Shown piece after piece: positions 17,205 through 24,867 of a stretch of DNA of 59,908 nucleotides. Within the stretch, counting starts at the first letter, position 1; each line of letters starts with the position of its first letter. The DNA is taken from positions 1 to 59,908 of the forward strand of contig JAURCL010000008.1 in NCBI GenBank assembly GCA_030828465.1, in the 5' to 3' direction. The notes under the pieces were generated by a model that was not told where the DNA came from, searched no databases, and was given only the letters and a program-made list of their open reading frames with translations. The position numbers and the translations under genes are program-made. This DNA comes from Acidimicrobiales bacterium. GTDB lineage: Bacteria > Actinomycetota > Acidimicrobiia > Acidimicrobiales > Ilumatobacteraceae.

Positions 17205-17477
17205 TCACTCCTCGAATTCGGGGTCGGGACGGCCGAGGTCCCATTCGAGGGAGATGAGCTCACGCTCAGCGTCGCGGTTGATCCGCTCGCGATTACGTCG
17301 GAACTGCGGGTCGGCCTCGGTCAACAGAACGAGCCGGGCTAGCGCGCGCGCCCTGAAGACGTCCATGAGCTTGGTGTCGCCCCAATCGGCATTGATCTCC
17401 CAGTGAGGGGACACCGGGCCGATGTAGGTGATGCGGGCATGGCCTCGCGGCGGGGCGTCGACTGCGAAATCGGTCAT
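17205..17477 (-). CDS. conserved hypothetical protein upstream of ppk1
   Basis: A 90-residue soluble protein with no recognised family. It contains aromatic residues in the first half (ITYIGPVSPHWEINADWGD) and an Arg-rich helix (RARALARLVLLTEADPQFRRNRERINRDAE) in the second, and ends acidic. Codon use is like that of its neighbours, and the position 37 nt before ppk1 suggests one transcript. TAACGT lies 8 nt before the ATG (17486-17491) and TTCACA lies 17 nt further upstream, a good promoter. It may be a small partner of polyphosphate metabolism, but that is guilt by association. Confidence 0.6.
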   Translation of the reverse strand: MTDFAVDAPPRGHARITYIGPVSPHWEINADWGDTKLMDVFRARALARLVLLTEADPQFRRNRERINRDAERELISLEWDLGRPDPEFEE

Positions 17478-17485
17478 AGACAGCG

Positions 17486-17530
17486 ACGTTACCGGCGTCA
17501 GTCGGTCCTGTGAACCCGCGCTGGGTGAAC
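17486..17530 (-). promoter_or_regulatory. promoter of the 90-aa gene-ppk1 unit with PHO-like heptamers
   Basis: On the minus strand TTCACA (17514-17509), a 17-nt spacer and TAACGT (17491-17486) form a sigma-70-type promoter. The -35 lies inside GTTCACA, and a second heptamer GTTCACC starts at 17530, 15 nt away. The heptamers match the pstS PHO box, but the spacing is not 11. Confidence 0.45.
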
Positions 17531-17643
17531 AGTCGGTGCCGATCGGACGAGCAGGAGCGTCGCTGTCGTCATGAAAACGTAAGAATTTCGTGAGATTCAG
17601 CCCACAAGAACGGAAAATCCGTGCCTGAATGTGTCGTTTGTGT

Positions 17644-17694
17644 TACATTCATGGCGCACCCGGATCCGGCTTCGCCGGAAACCACCACTGGAGG
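17644..17694 (+). promoter_or_regulatory. candidate -10 and Shine-Dalgarno of the first WhiB gene
   Basis: TACATT at 17644-17649 is the best -10 candidate, with no good -35. GGAGG at 17690-17694 lies 4 nt before the ATG at 17699 and decides that start over the upstream in-frame codon at 17621. Confidence 0.45.
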
Positions 17695-17698
17695 ACAG

Positions 17699-17986
17699 AT
17701 GACCACCACCAGAACACTGCTCACCGCGGTTCCGAGCACCGATCAGGAATCGGTCACCGCCTGGATGCAGGCAGGGAACTGCCGGCGATACGAGACCGAG
17801 ATCTTCTTCCCGAGCGACGGCGCCGGAGTCGACCGAGCCCGCGCGATCTGCTCGCGATGCCCCATCGTCGACCGATGCCTCGACTACGCCCTCGAGAACC
17901 GCATCGAGCACGGGGTGTGGGGAGGATGCAGCGAGCGGGAGCGCCGCCGCATCCTGCGCCGACGCAACCTCGCGCCAGCCGTCTGA
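17699..17986 (+). CDS. WhiB-family iron-sulfur regulator
   Basis: A 95-residue Wbl protein. Cys28, Cys51, Cys54 and Cys60 are the four [4Fe-4S] ligands (C-X22-C-X2-C-X5-C), followed by the GVWGG turn (72-76) and a basic tail ERRRILRRRN (81-90) that contacts DNA. Wbl proteins bind the primary sigma factor and respond to redox or nitric oxide. An additional Cys77 directly after the turn (WGGCSERER) is unusual. It has a proper Shine-Dalgarno, unlike most genes here, which implies a leader that could be regulated. The subgroup (WhiB1, WhiB4 or other) cannot be fixed by eye. It converges with tatA, 4 nt apart. Confidence 0.92.
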   Translation: MTTTRTLLTAVPSTDQESVTAWMQAGNCRRYETEIFFPSDGAGVDRARAICSRCPIVDRCLDYALENRIEHGVWGGCSERERRRILRRRNLAPAV

Positions 17987-17990
17987 ACGA

Positions 17991-18164
17991 TCAGTTCTTC
18001 GAGGAGTCGTCGGCCGCGTCGGCCTCAGCAGCACCCTCAGCGAGACCCTTCTTCAGCTCACTCTGGGCCTTGCCCAAGTTGCGAGCGACCTTCGGGAGCT
18101 GCGAGCCGCCAAACACGACGAGCACGATCACGAGGACGATGATCCATTCCGCACCACTGGGCAT
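17991..18164 (-). CDS. tatA: twin-arginine translocase subunit TatA
   Basis: A 57-residue protein. The membrane helix spans residues 6-18 (EWIIVLVIVLVVF), followed by the conserved FGGSQLPKVARNLGKA hinge and amphipathic helix (18-33), KAQSELKKGLAE and an acidic tail. TatA forms the pore complex that exports folded proteins with the TatBC receptor. FGG-LP-ARNLG is diagnostic for TatA/E. No tatB or tatC is adjacent, which is common for actinobacterial tatA. TAGTGT lies 6 nt upstream of the ATG (18171-18176), so the mRNA appears leaderless. It lies between two WhiB genes. Confidence 0.9.
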   Translation of the reverse strand: MPSGAEWIIVLVIVLVVFGGSQLPKVARNLGKAQSELKKGLAEGAAEADAADDSSKN

Positions 18165-18209
18165 GCCATCACACTACCCGCAGCCCGCTGCCGACATCGC
18201 GCAGTGGGG

Positions 18210-18476
18210 TCAGGCTCCCATGACGGCGCGCACCGCCTGCGCCCGCTGACGCCGGATTCGGCGCCGCTCACGCTCGGAGAGGCCGCCCCAGATGCCGAAC
18301 TTCTCGCCGTTGCGGAGCGCGAACTCGAGGCAGTCATCGCGAACGACGCAACCACGGCACACCTCCTTGGCCTCCCGGGTGGACGCGCCACGCTCCGGGA
18401 AGAAGAGGTCGGGGTCGACTCCCAGGCAGTTCGCGTCGTCCTGCCAGTTCTCAGTCGGTTCGACCGAGTCGCTCAT
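18210..18476 (-). CDS. WhiB-family regulator (WhiB/WhiB2-type)
   Basis: An 88-residue Wbl protein. Cluster ligands are Cys17, Cys40, Cys43 and Cys49, the turn is GIWGG (61-65) and the C terminus is basic (ERERRRIRRQRAQ). FFPERGASTREAKEVC closely follows the pattern of the developmental WhiB/WhiB2 group, which acts with WhiA in septation genes of streptomycetes. That functional link is family knowledge and is not shown here. A GGAG Shine-Dalgarno lies before the ATG, so the transcript has a leader. The upstream region carries a perfect 10-bp palindrome at 18535-18544. Confidence 0.93.
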   Translation of the reverse strand: MSDSVEPTENWQDDANCLGVDPDLFFPERGASTREAKEVCRGCVVRDDCLEFALRNGEKFGIWGGLSERERRRIRRQRAQAVRAVMGA

Positions 18477-18534
18477 GTTCGCTCCGTGTCCGCCGCTGGC
18501 CGCCAGCCCCGTCGGGGCAGGTCGAAACCACGGC

Positions 18535-18544
18535 TGTAATTACA
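18535..18544. promoter_or_regulatory. palindrome TGTAATTACA upstream of whiB
   Basis: A perfect 10-bp palindrome in an AT-rich patch 59 nt before the WhiB start; possible operator. The rest of the 157-nt gap (18477-18633) shows nothing else clear. Confidence 0.3.
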
Positions 18545-18624
18545 ACGGTGTCATTGTTCCATAGCACAGGGTTTCCGTGCAAGGGCGTATTTCTCAGCGC
18601 CCCAAGCAGGCACGATCCGAGAGG

Positions 18625-20634
18625 TCAACCAATGCGCCGCGTGGAGGTTCGCCGACGACGTCCCTCGACGAAATCGTCGAGCACGAAATCACCCAGACGA
18701 TCGTTCGTCGTATAGAACGCTCGCCCCCGGTTGATCGCTGACATCCGATCCACGAACGCGGTCAGTGCTGACGTCGCGTCGAGCACGAAGGTGTTGATGG
18801 TGATGCCCGCCCGAGTGCAACGCGCCACCTCGGCGAGCGTCTCCCCCACCGTCTCCGCCGTCGGCGGATAGTCAAACACGATGCGACCGTCCGAGCGCTC
18901 GTGGGCGGTCGGCTCGCCGTCGGTGATCATCACCACCTGACGCATCCCGTGCTCCTTCGACAGCATGCGCCTCGCGATGCGCAGGCCGAGTTGCATATTT
19001 GTGCCGTATTCGTAGTCCCACGACACCTCGGGCAACTCCGTGGCAGTCAGCTCTCTCGCCCCCGACGCGAAACCGACCAAACCGAGGAAATCGCGCGGGT
19101 ACCTCGACCGGATCAACGTGTGCAACGCCAAGGCGGTCTTCTTCGCGGGAAGAAAGTTGCCGCGCATCGGCATCGACATCGACAGATCCACCATCACCAC
19201 CGTCGCCGCGCGGCTCAGGTGCTCACTGCGGACCACCTCAAAATCCTCTGCCTCCAGCCCCACCGGGGTACCCGGACCCGACCGCGAAATCGCGTTCCGG
19301 ATCGTCCGATGCAAGTCAAGATCGAAGGGATCACCGAACTCATGAGGCTTCGTCTCGTGGCTGGCCTCCGAGCCGCGACCGAGCACCGGAACCGGATGGC
19401 CACCTAACCGCTCCCGCCGCATCGACGCGAAGATCTCACGAAGCGCACCCTGGCCGATCGCCCGTAGCCCGCGCGGCGTCAGCTGGAGCCGTCCCTCCCG
19501 ACGTTCGGCCAGACCGGCGTCCTCCAGGATCTGCGACAGCCGGGCCATCTCCGAGAGCGACCGCGCGGCGTCCTCGCCGAGCAGCTCGGCCACCCGCTCC
19601 GGATCGAGCTCCGAGAGCGCTCCCGGTCCGCGAGCCCCCGACAGAATCTGCTCGATCAGGTCGAGATCCCCGAGATCCGCCGCCGCCCGAAGCTCCGACT
19701 CGCGCCCCGATGACCCGTCGCCGGAGAACGGATACGAGGCGTCCCAATTGAGATCACCGAACTGCCGCCGCAGGCTCTCCGAGAGCGCGCCCATCTGACG
19801 AGCGAGTTCCCCGTCCCCGGCGAACCGCTCCGCCAACTCGGCCATCTGCGCCCGCTGCTCCGGAGTCATCGAGTTCATCAAGGCCTGCGCAGCCGCCATA
19901 CGACGCGCCATCGACTCGAGGAGCTCATCAAGTGACTTCGGGTCGTCGGGGAACATGTCGCCGAACCGCTCCATGAACTCCTCGAACCGTGGATCCTCGC
20001 CTGCATCGCGGCGGGCCACCATCTCGTTGAGTTCGCCGAGCATCTCCCGGACGCGGGCGACGTCTTCCGGGGTCGTCGCCCTCATCCCCTCGGCAAGCCG
20101 ATCAACCGCCTCTTGCACCGTCTCGGCGCGGATGCGCTCCACCAGATCCTCAAGGCGCCTCGCCGCCTCGCCCGATTCGAAGTCGTGCGACTGCAACGAG
20201 CCGATCCGGTCAGGCAACGCATCGGGCAACAACTCGAGTGAGGCATGACGCCTCGCCGCTGCCTCGCGACCGGCGGCCATACGACGCTCATCACCAGAGC
20301 GCTCGGCCTCCGACGCGGCCCGATCGATAGCGTGCCGCTCCTCGTCGATGATGTCCTCAAGCTCGCGTGACCAGGCCGCGAGGCGACCATCGGGATCAGC
20401 GTCAGCTAGGCGACGGGCTCGCTCCTCCCGAAGCCGCTCCAAGACCTCCGACAACCCCTCGAGACGACCTCGTTCGCCGAGATCCAACCCCTCCCGCATG
20501 AGCTGCCGGAGCGCGGCCTCGAGATCGCCGTGATGCATGAGATCGTCGCTCAGACCGTCGAGCAGGGATTCCGCATCGAGATCGATCCCGCGCTGGGTGC
20601 CGTCCCACCGCGAGTAGGCGAACCGGCTCCCCAT
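18625..20634 (-). CDS. VWA-domain protein, partner of MoxR-type ATPase
   Basis: A 669-residue cytoplasmic protein. Residues 1-380 are long charged helices rich in Arg, Glu and Ala with coiled-coil character and a Met-rich segment. The C-terminal von Willebrand A domain has the MIDAS motif DLSMS at 483-487 and the later Asp572 in MITDGEP, so the metal site looks intact. Such proteins pair with MoxR AAA+ ATPases in metal insertion or complex assembly; the ATPase lies 0.7 kb upstream. The frame extends to 20742, but ATG 20634 has TACGGT exactly 6 nt upstream (20641-20646) and does not collide with the divergent cyclase gene. Confidence 0.85.
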   Translation of the reverse strand: MGSRFAYSRWDGTQRGIDLDAESLLDGLSDDLMHHGDLEAALRQLMREGLDLGERGRLEGLSEVLERLREERARRLADADPDGRLAAWSRELEDIIDEERHAIDRAASEAERSGDERRMAAGREAAARRHASLELLPDALPDRIGSLQSHDFESGEAARRLEDLVERIRAETVQEAVDRLAEGMRATTPEDVARVREMLGELNEMVARRDAGEDPRFEEFMERFGDMFPDDPKSLDELLESMARRMAAAQALMNSMTPEQRAQMAELAERFAGDGELARQMGALSESLRRQFGDLNWDASYPFSGDGSSGRESELRAAADLGDLDLIEQILSGARGPGALSELDPERVAELLGEDAARSLSEMARLSQILEDAGLAERREGRLQLTPRGLRAIGQGALREIFASMRRERLGGHPVPVLGRGSEASHETKPHEFGDPFDLDLHRTIRNAISRSGPGTPVGLEAEDFEVVRSEHLSRAATVVMVDLSMSMPMRGNFLPAKKTALALHTLIRSRYPRDFLGLVGFASGARELTATELPEVSWDYEYGTNMQLGLRIARRMLSKEHGMRQVVMITDGEPTAHERSDGRIVFDYPPTAETVGETLAEVARCTRAGITINTFVLDATSALTAFVDRMSAINRGRAFYTTNDRLGDFVLDDFVEGRRRRTSTRRIG

Positions 20635-20717
20635 GTCGCCACCGTAGTTCCGCCACCCGCCGCCAGGGCCGGCCGAGCCGGCATCTGCCCCGATGTCCCC
20701 GCCGCCGGCTTCACGCC

Positions 20718-20723
20718 TAGTCT
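20718..20723 (+). promoter_or_regulatory. -10 hexamer of the cyclase gene
   Basis: TAGTCT lies 6 nt before the GTG start at 20730. Together with TACGGT on the opposite strand (20641-20646) it defines a 95-nt divergent promoter region. Confidence 0.6.
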
Positions 20724-20729
20724 GAGCAG

Positions 20730-21278
20730 GTGCGCGTCCCACGAACCTTCGTGTTCCTCGATCTCTCAGGGTTCACGAACTACACCGCCGCGTACGGCGA
20801 TGACGCCGCTGGCCGCATCCTCAGCACCTTCCGCACCCTCGTGCGCGAAGTTGCCTCCGAGCGTGGTGTCCGAATCGCCAAGTGGCTCGGCGACGGCTGC
20901 ATGATCGTCAGCGTCGATCAGGCCGGCGCCATCGAGTTCACCATGGACCTCGAACGACGCGCCGCGAGGGTGTGCGCCCCGCTCACCCTGCGCGCCGGGC
21001 TCGCGACCGGTCACGCCCTGCTCTTCGAGGGCGACGACTACATCGGCTCCGCCGTCAACATGGCCTCACGCCTCTGCGACCACGCCACCAACTTCGACGT
21101 GCTCATGCCGACCATGCACCTCGAACGTCTCCCCGAGGGCGTCGAAGCCGAGCAGTACGGAGAGGTCGAACTGCCGGGATTCCCCGGCGCGGTCGACGTG
21201 GTTCGGCTGTCGGGCACCCCGACGCGCACCGACCGCAACGACACCGGGGAACTCTGGACCCGGACCCCCTTCGGCTGA
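20730..21278 (+). CDS. class III adenylate/guanylate cyclase-domain protein
   Basis: A 182-residue protein that is essentially one cyclase homology domain. The first metal-binding Asp is Asp11 in FVFLDLSGFT and the second is Asp55 in WLGDGCMI. YIGSAVNMASRLC carries the conserved Asn and Arg that stabilise the transition state. These residues favour an active nucleotide cyclase. There is no membrane, GAF or HAMP part. The GTG start has TAGTCT at 6 nt. It lies between the MoxR-like ATPase and the VWA gene, with opposite orientation to both, and converges on the ATPase gene (13 nt apart). Confidence 0.87.
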   Translation: MRVPRTFVFLDLSGFTNYTAAYGDDAAGRILSTFRTLVREVASERGVRIAKWLGDGCMIVSVDQAGAIEFTMDLERRAARVCAPLTLRAGLATGHALLFEGDDYIGSAVNMASRLCDHATNFDVLMPTMHLERLPEGVEAEQYGEVELPGFPGAVDVVRLSGTPTRTDRNDTGELWTRTPFG

Positions 21279-21291
21279 CGGCGCGCCCGGA

Positions 21292-22704
21292 TCAAGAACG
21301 CGAACGGTACGTCGCGCCCGAGGACGCCTCGTCTTTGTTGAGCCGCCGCGAGAGATGCAGCCCCTCCAAAACGAACTCGACTGCCGACGCGAGCGCGGCG
21401 GCTGAGGCATCCGGACCCGCGAGCGGCGCGACCGCTGCGCTGAGCCCCGGCACTTCGGTGGCCAGCGCCGCCAACTCCGCGCTCGGCAACCCCTCGCCGG
21501 TATGCGCCACGAGGCCCTCCTCGAACGCCTCCACCACCGGAGTGGTGAGCGACGGATCGACGAGATCGCGGAACGCGGAGAGCACCGCCTGACGCAGCAG
21601 GTTCTCGAACACCGCCCCCTCCCGGCCGTCCTCGAGGGCCTCGATCTCGATCTTGCCGATCGAGGTGGCCGCGAGAGCATCGAGGTCGTCGATGCGCGCC
21701 ACGGCCTCGGACTCTCCACTGCGCAACGCGCGACGCAGCGCGTTCGCCGCGAGCGCCTCATAGTTGGCGACACTCAACCGCACACTCACACCGCTCCGCT
21801 GATTCACCTGACTACTCGAACGAGCCAGATGGCTGAACTCGGCAACTACCCGCATCAGGTGCTCGGGGACCTCCACCGAGACACCGGAGTCACCCACCAC
21901 GGGGGGCGTCGCCTCGGCGAGCATGATTCGCTGCTCAAGCTCGACGGTCAGGGGGTAGTGAGTGCGAATCTGGCTCCCGAACCGATCCTTCAGCGGGGTG
22001 ATGATCCGACCACGGCTCGTGTAGTCATCCGGATTCGCCGAGGCGATCAACATGACATCGAGCGGGAGCCGCACCCGATGCCCCCTGATCTGGACATCGC
22101 GCTCCTCGAGCACGTTCAGGAGCCCCACCTGGATCCGCTCCGCCAGGTCGGGGAGTTCGTTGATCGCGAAGATGCCGCGATTCGTCCTCGGCACCAACCC
22201 GTAATGCAGGGTCAACTCGTCGGAGAGATAGCGACCCTCGGCCACCTTGATCGGATCGACCTCACCGATCAAATCGGCGATGGACGTGTCTGGGGTGGCG
22301 AGCTTCTCGCCGAACCGGTCATCCCGATGCACCCAAGCGATCGGCGTCTCATCACCCAACTCATCGGTCAGGTTCCGCGCGTACCTCGACACCGGCTGAT
22401 ACGGGTCGTCATTGATCTCGCTGCCAGCGACGATCGGCAAGAACTCGTCGAGCAGCCCGGTGAGCGATCGGATCATCCGGGTCTTGGCCTGCCCGCGCTC
22501 GCCGAGCAAGATCACGTCATGCCCGGCGAGGAGGGCGTTCTCCAGCTGCGGCATCACCGTGTCCTCGTAGCCGAGGACGCCCTCGAACAGCGGCTCGCCG
22601 GCAGCCACACGCGCGACAGCGTTGGCGCGGATCTCCGATTTCACCGAGCGCGACACCCATCCCGAGGCGCGCAACTCACCGAGGGTCGAGATCGTTGGGG
22701 GCAT
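21292..22704 (-). CDS. MoxR-like AAA+ ATPase (magnesium chelatase family)
   Basis: A 470-residue AAA+ protein. Walker A is GERGQAKT (68-75), of the GxxGxAKT type used by MoxR and BchI. IFAINELPDL provides the Walker B region with an Asn-Glu pair, and MLIASANPDD is sensor 1. The inserted region with PVSRYARNLTDELG is typical of chelatase relatives. MoxR ATPases work as hexamers with VWA proteins, which matches the VWA gene downstream. The ATG has TAGGTT exactly 6 nt upstream (22711-22716). The promoter region is shared with the divergent GH2-like gene. Confidence 0.88.
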   Translation of the reverse strand: MPPTISTLGELRASGWVSRSVKSEIRANAVARVAAGEPLFEGVLGYEDTVMPQLENALLAGHDVILLGERGQAKTRMIRSLTGLLDEFLPIVAGSEINDDPYQPVSRYARNLTDELGDETPIAWVHRDDRFGEKLATPDTSIADLIGEVDPIKVAEGRYLSDELTLHYGLVPRTNRGIFAINELPDLAERIQVGLLNVLEERDVQIRGHRVRLPLDVMLIASANPDDYTSRGRIITPLKDRFGSQIRTHYPLTVELEQRIMLAEATPPVVGDSGVSVEVPEHLMRVVAEFSHLARSSSQVNQRSGVSVRLSVANYEALAANALRRALRSGESEAVARIDDLDALAATSIGKIEIEALEDGREGAVFENLLRQAVLSAFRDLVDPSLTTPVVEAFEEGLVAHTGEGLPSAELAALATEVPGLSAAVAPLAGPDASAAALASAVEFVLEGLHLSRRLNKDEASSGATYRSRS

Positions 22705-22760
22705 GCGGCGAACCTATACGGCACCGCCCGCCCGCGGCCGATCGAGCCGACCTCCGTCGG

Positions 22761-22766
22761 TACGCT
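22761..22766 (+). promoter_or_regulatory. -10 hexamer of the GH2-like gene
   Basis: TACGCT then cgcgcc precede the GTG at 22773. The same 12-nt string precedes mdh on the minus strand. Confidence 0.55.
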
Positions 22767-22772
22767 CGCGCC

Positions 22773-24842
22773 GTGGAGCTCGATGGTCCGTGGCGGGTCG
22801 CCCCCGTCGACGACCGCATCCGACGCCTCGCGATCGGTCCCGACATCGACGACAGCGCGTGGGCGACCATCGACGTGCCCGGCCGTATCGAGCCCGGTCT
22901 CGGTCGCCCGGTCATGCTCCGCCGATCGATGACGCTCAGCCCGCGCGAGGGGGACCGACGACGCTGGGTCGTCCTCGAGCAACTGTCGGGCCGCGCCGAC
23001 CTCTGGCTCGACGGCGCCTACCTCGGTGACCCGGTCGCACGCCTTGCGCCTCACGCCCTCGAGATCACGCGACTCTCCGACCTCGGGAGTGAGCACACCC
23101 TCGCCGTCGAACTCAACGACAACACCAACGCCGGATCAATCTCCGGTCACCGTCACAACTGGCCGCTCACCGCCGGGCTGACCGGACCCGTGCGCATCGT
23201 CGACACGGGCCCGGTTCGCATTGATCGACTCCGTGTGCTGTGCCGCGATGCCGACGACTCCCGCGCGCACCTCCTGTTCCGGCTCGCCCTGGACAGCGAC
23301 CGAGGTCGCCAGGCCGAGGTGATCACCACCGTGGACGGCGAAGAGGTCGACCGGTCGACTCGCACCCTCGCCCAAGGGATCAACCGCGTCGGTTGGGGAC
23401 TCGACCTGCCCGAACCCCGACTCTGGTGGCCCCAAACCCTCGGCGACCAGCCGCTCGTCGACATCGACGTACAGGTTCGAGTCGACGGAGAACGGAGCGA
23501 TTCATCGCTCCGCCGGGTCGGGCTGCGCCACATCGCTTGGGACGGCCCCATCTGCTCTGTGAACGGCGAACGGCTCTTCATCAAGGGGGCCAACCTCCTC
23601 CCTGTCGATGCCCGTGCCGACAACGCCGCCGACCCGATCGAACGGTCAGAGCATTTTGTTCGACGCGCCCTCGACATTGGCCTTGAGGCACTCAGAGTGC
23701 ACAACCACGTCGGTCACCCCTCCCTCTACGCCGAGGCCGATCGCTCAGGGCTCCTGATCCTCCAGGACATCCCGCTGCCCGATGCCCCGCTCCGCCACGC
23801 TCGAAGCGCGGTGACCGCGAGGGTTCGCGACCTCGTCGACTCGCTCGGGCACCACCCGAGCATCGCCAGCTGGACACCACATCAGGTGATCGACGGCGAG
23901 CGCTGGCGCTCCCGACCAACCGCGGACAACGTCATTGAGGCGCGGCTTAGGCACGTCACCAGGAGCCGAACACCGTCACCACAACGGGCACTTCTCGACC
24001 TCTGGGCTGGCCGATCCCTCGAACACCTCGACTCGACGCGCTCTGGAGCGCGCCTACCCCGTGTTCTCGCGAGCCTCCCTCTGCTCGACCGCGCCGGCAG
24101 CCACCTCTACCTCGGGTGGAACGAGGGTGAGGCCAGCGACCTTCCTCGCCTCACTCGACGCCTCCCAGCCGTCGCGCGATTCGTGGGCGAGTTCGGCTTC
24201 CCCGCGATCAACCGGTCGACCGCCGAGCAACTGCGGAGCGATATCGACGACGCTCGCTCCTCGCTCGGCTTCGATCCCGACACACTCCTCGAGCGTGTGC
24301 CGCCGGCGCAGCACCGAGACCTCGACGCCTGGGTGTCAGCGGTCGGCACGCAACAGGCCGACGTGGTCCGCCACACCGTCGAGCACCTCCGCCGCCTCCG
24401 CTACCGACCGTGTGGAGGCTTCACCGTGTTCTGCCTTAACGACCCGACCCCCGGCTGGGGTTGGGGCCTGATCGACTCCGACGGAACCGAACGCCCAGGA
24501 TTGGCCGCCCTCGCTGATGCCTGCCGGCCGGTGACCGTGATCGTCGACCGACTCGGCGCGGAGATCGCCGCCGGAAGTTCGCAGACGCTCGCCGTCCATG
24601 TGGTGAGCGACCTGCGCTACGACATCGGCGAGGCCATTGTTGATATCGAGATCACCGGTCCCGGCCTCCAACTGACCCGCCGATTCTCGGGCGCCGTCGA
24701 CGCGGACTCCTGCTCGGCGGTCGGCACGGTCACCTTCAGAGCGCCCGAAGAATGGGGGGTTGTCGACGTGACGGCCACCATCAGCGCCGACGGGATGACC
24801 GCCGAGCACCATCAAACGGTGGCGATCCAACTCCCCCTCTAG
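22773..24842 (+). CDS. glycoside hydrolase family 2-like protein (beta-mannosidase type)
   Basis: A 689-residue protein with GH2 architecture. The N-terminal jelly-roll contains ELDGPWRVAP and WLDGAYLG, an immunoglobulin-like domain follows, then a TIM barrel with INGERLFIKGANLLP-like text and LRVHNHVGHP. The nucleophile block is VGEFGFPA with Glu473. At the acid/base site, where the family has HPSIxxWxxxNE, this protein reads HPSIASWTPHQV, so the Asn-Glu pair is Gln371-Val372. No signal peptide is present, so it would be cytoplasmic. Catalysis may be lost or altered. The GTG start was chosen because TACGCT lies 6 nt upstream; the frame itself extends to 22695. Confidence 0.75.
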   Translation: MELDGPWRVAPVDDRIRRLAIGPDIDDSAWATIDVPGRIEPGLGRPVMLRRSMTLSPREGDRRRWVVLEQLSGRADLWLDGAYLGDPVARLAPHALEITRLSDLGSEHTLAVELNDNTNAGSISGHRHNWPLTAGLTGPVRIVDTGPVRIDRLRVLCRDADDSRAHLLFRLALDSDRGRQAEVITTVDGEEVDRSTRTLAQGINRVGWGLDLPEPRLWWPQTLGDQPLVDIDVQVRVDGERSDSSLRRVGLRHIAWDGPICSVNGERLFIKGANLLPVDARADNAADPIERSEHFVRRALDIGLEALRVHNHVGHPSLYAEADRSGLLILQDIPLPDAPLRHARSAVTARVRDLVDSLGHHPSIASWTPHQVIDGERWRSRPTADNVIEARLRHVTRSRTPSPQRALLDLWAGRSLEHLDSTRSGARLPRVLASLPLLDRAGSHLYLGWNEGEASDLPRLTRRLPAVARFVGEFGFPAINRSTAEQLRSDIDDARSSLGFDPDTLLERVPPAQHRDLDAWVSAVGTQQADVVRHTVEHLRRLRYRPCGGFTVFCLNDPTPGWGWGLIDSDGTERPGLAALADACRPVTVIVDRLGAEIAAGSSQTLAVHVVSDLRYDIGEAIVDIEITGPGLQLTRRFSGAVDADSCSAVGTVTFRAPEEWGVVDVTATISADGMTAEHHQTVAIQLPL

Positions 24843-24867
24843 TGGAGCGGCGCGCCGCCCGCGCGGG

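Noticed and set aside
17665-17680. Small stem ccggc-ttc-gccgg upstream of the first WhiB gene as a terminator
   Set aside because: Only 5 bp, no T tract and located inside the likely leader; too weak to call.
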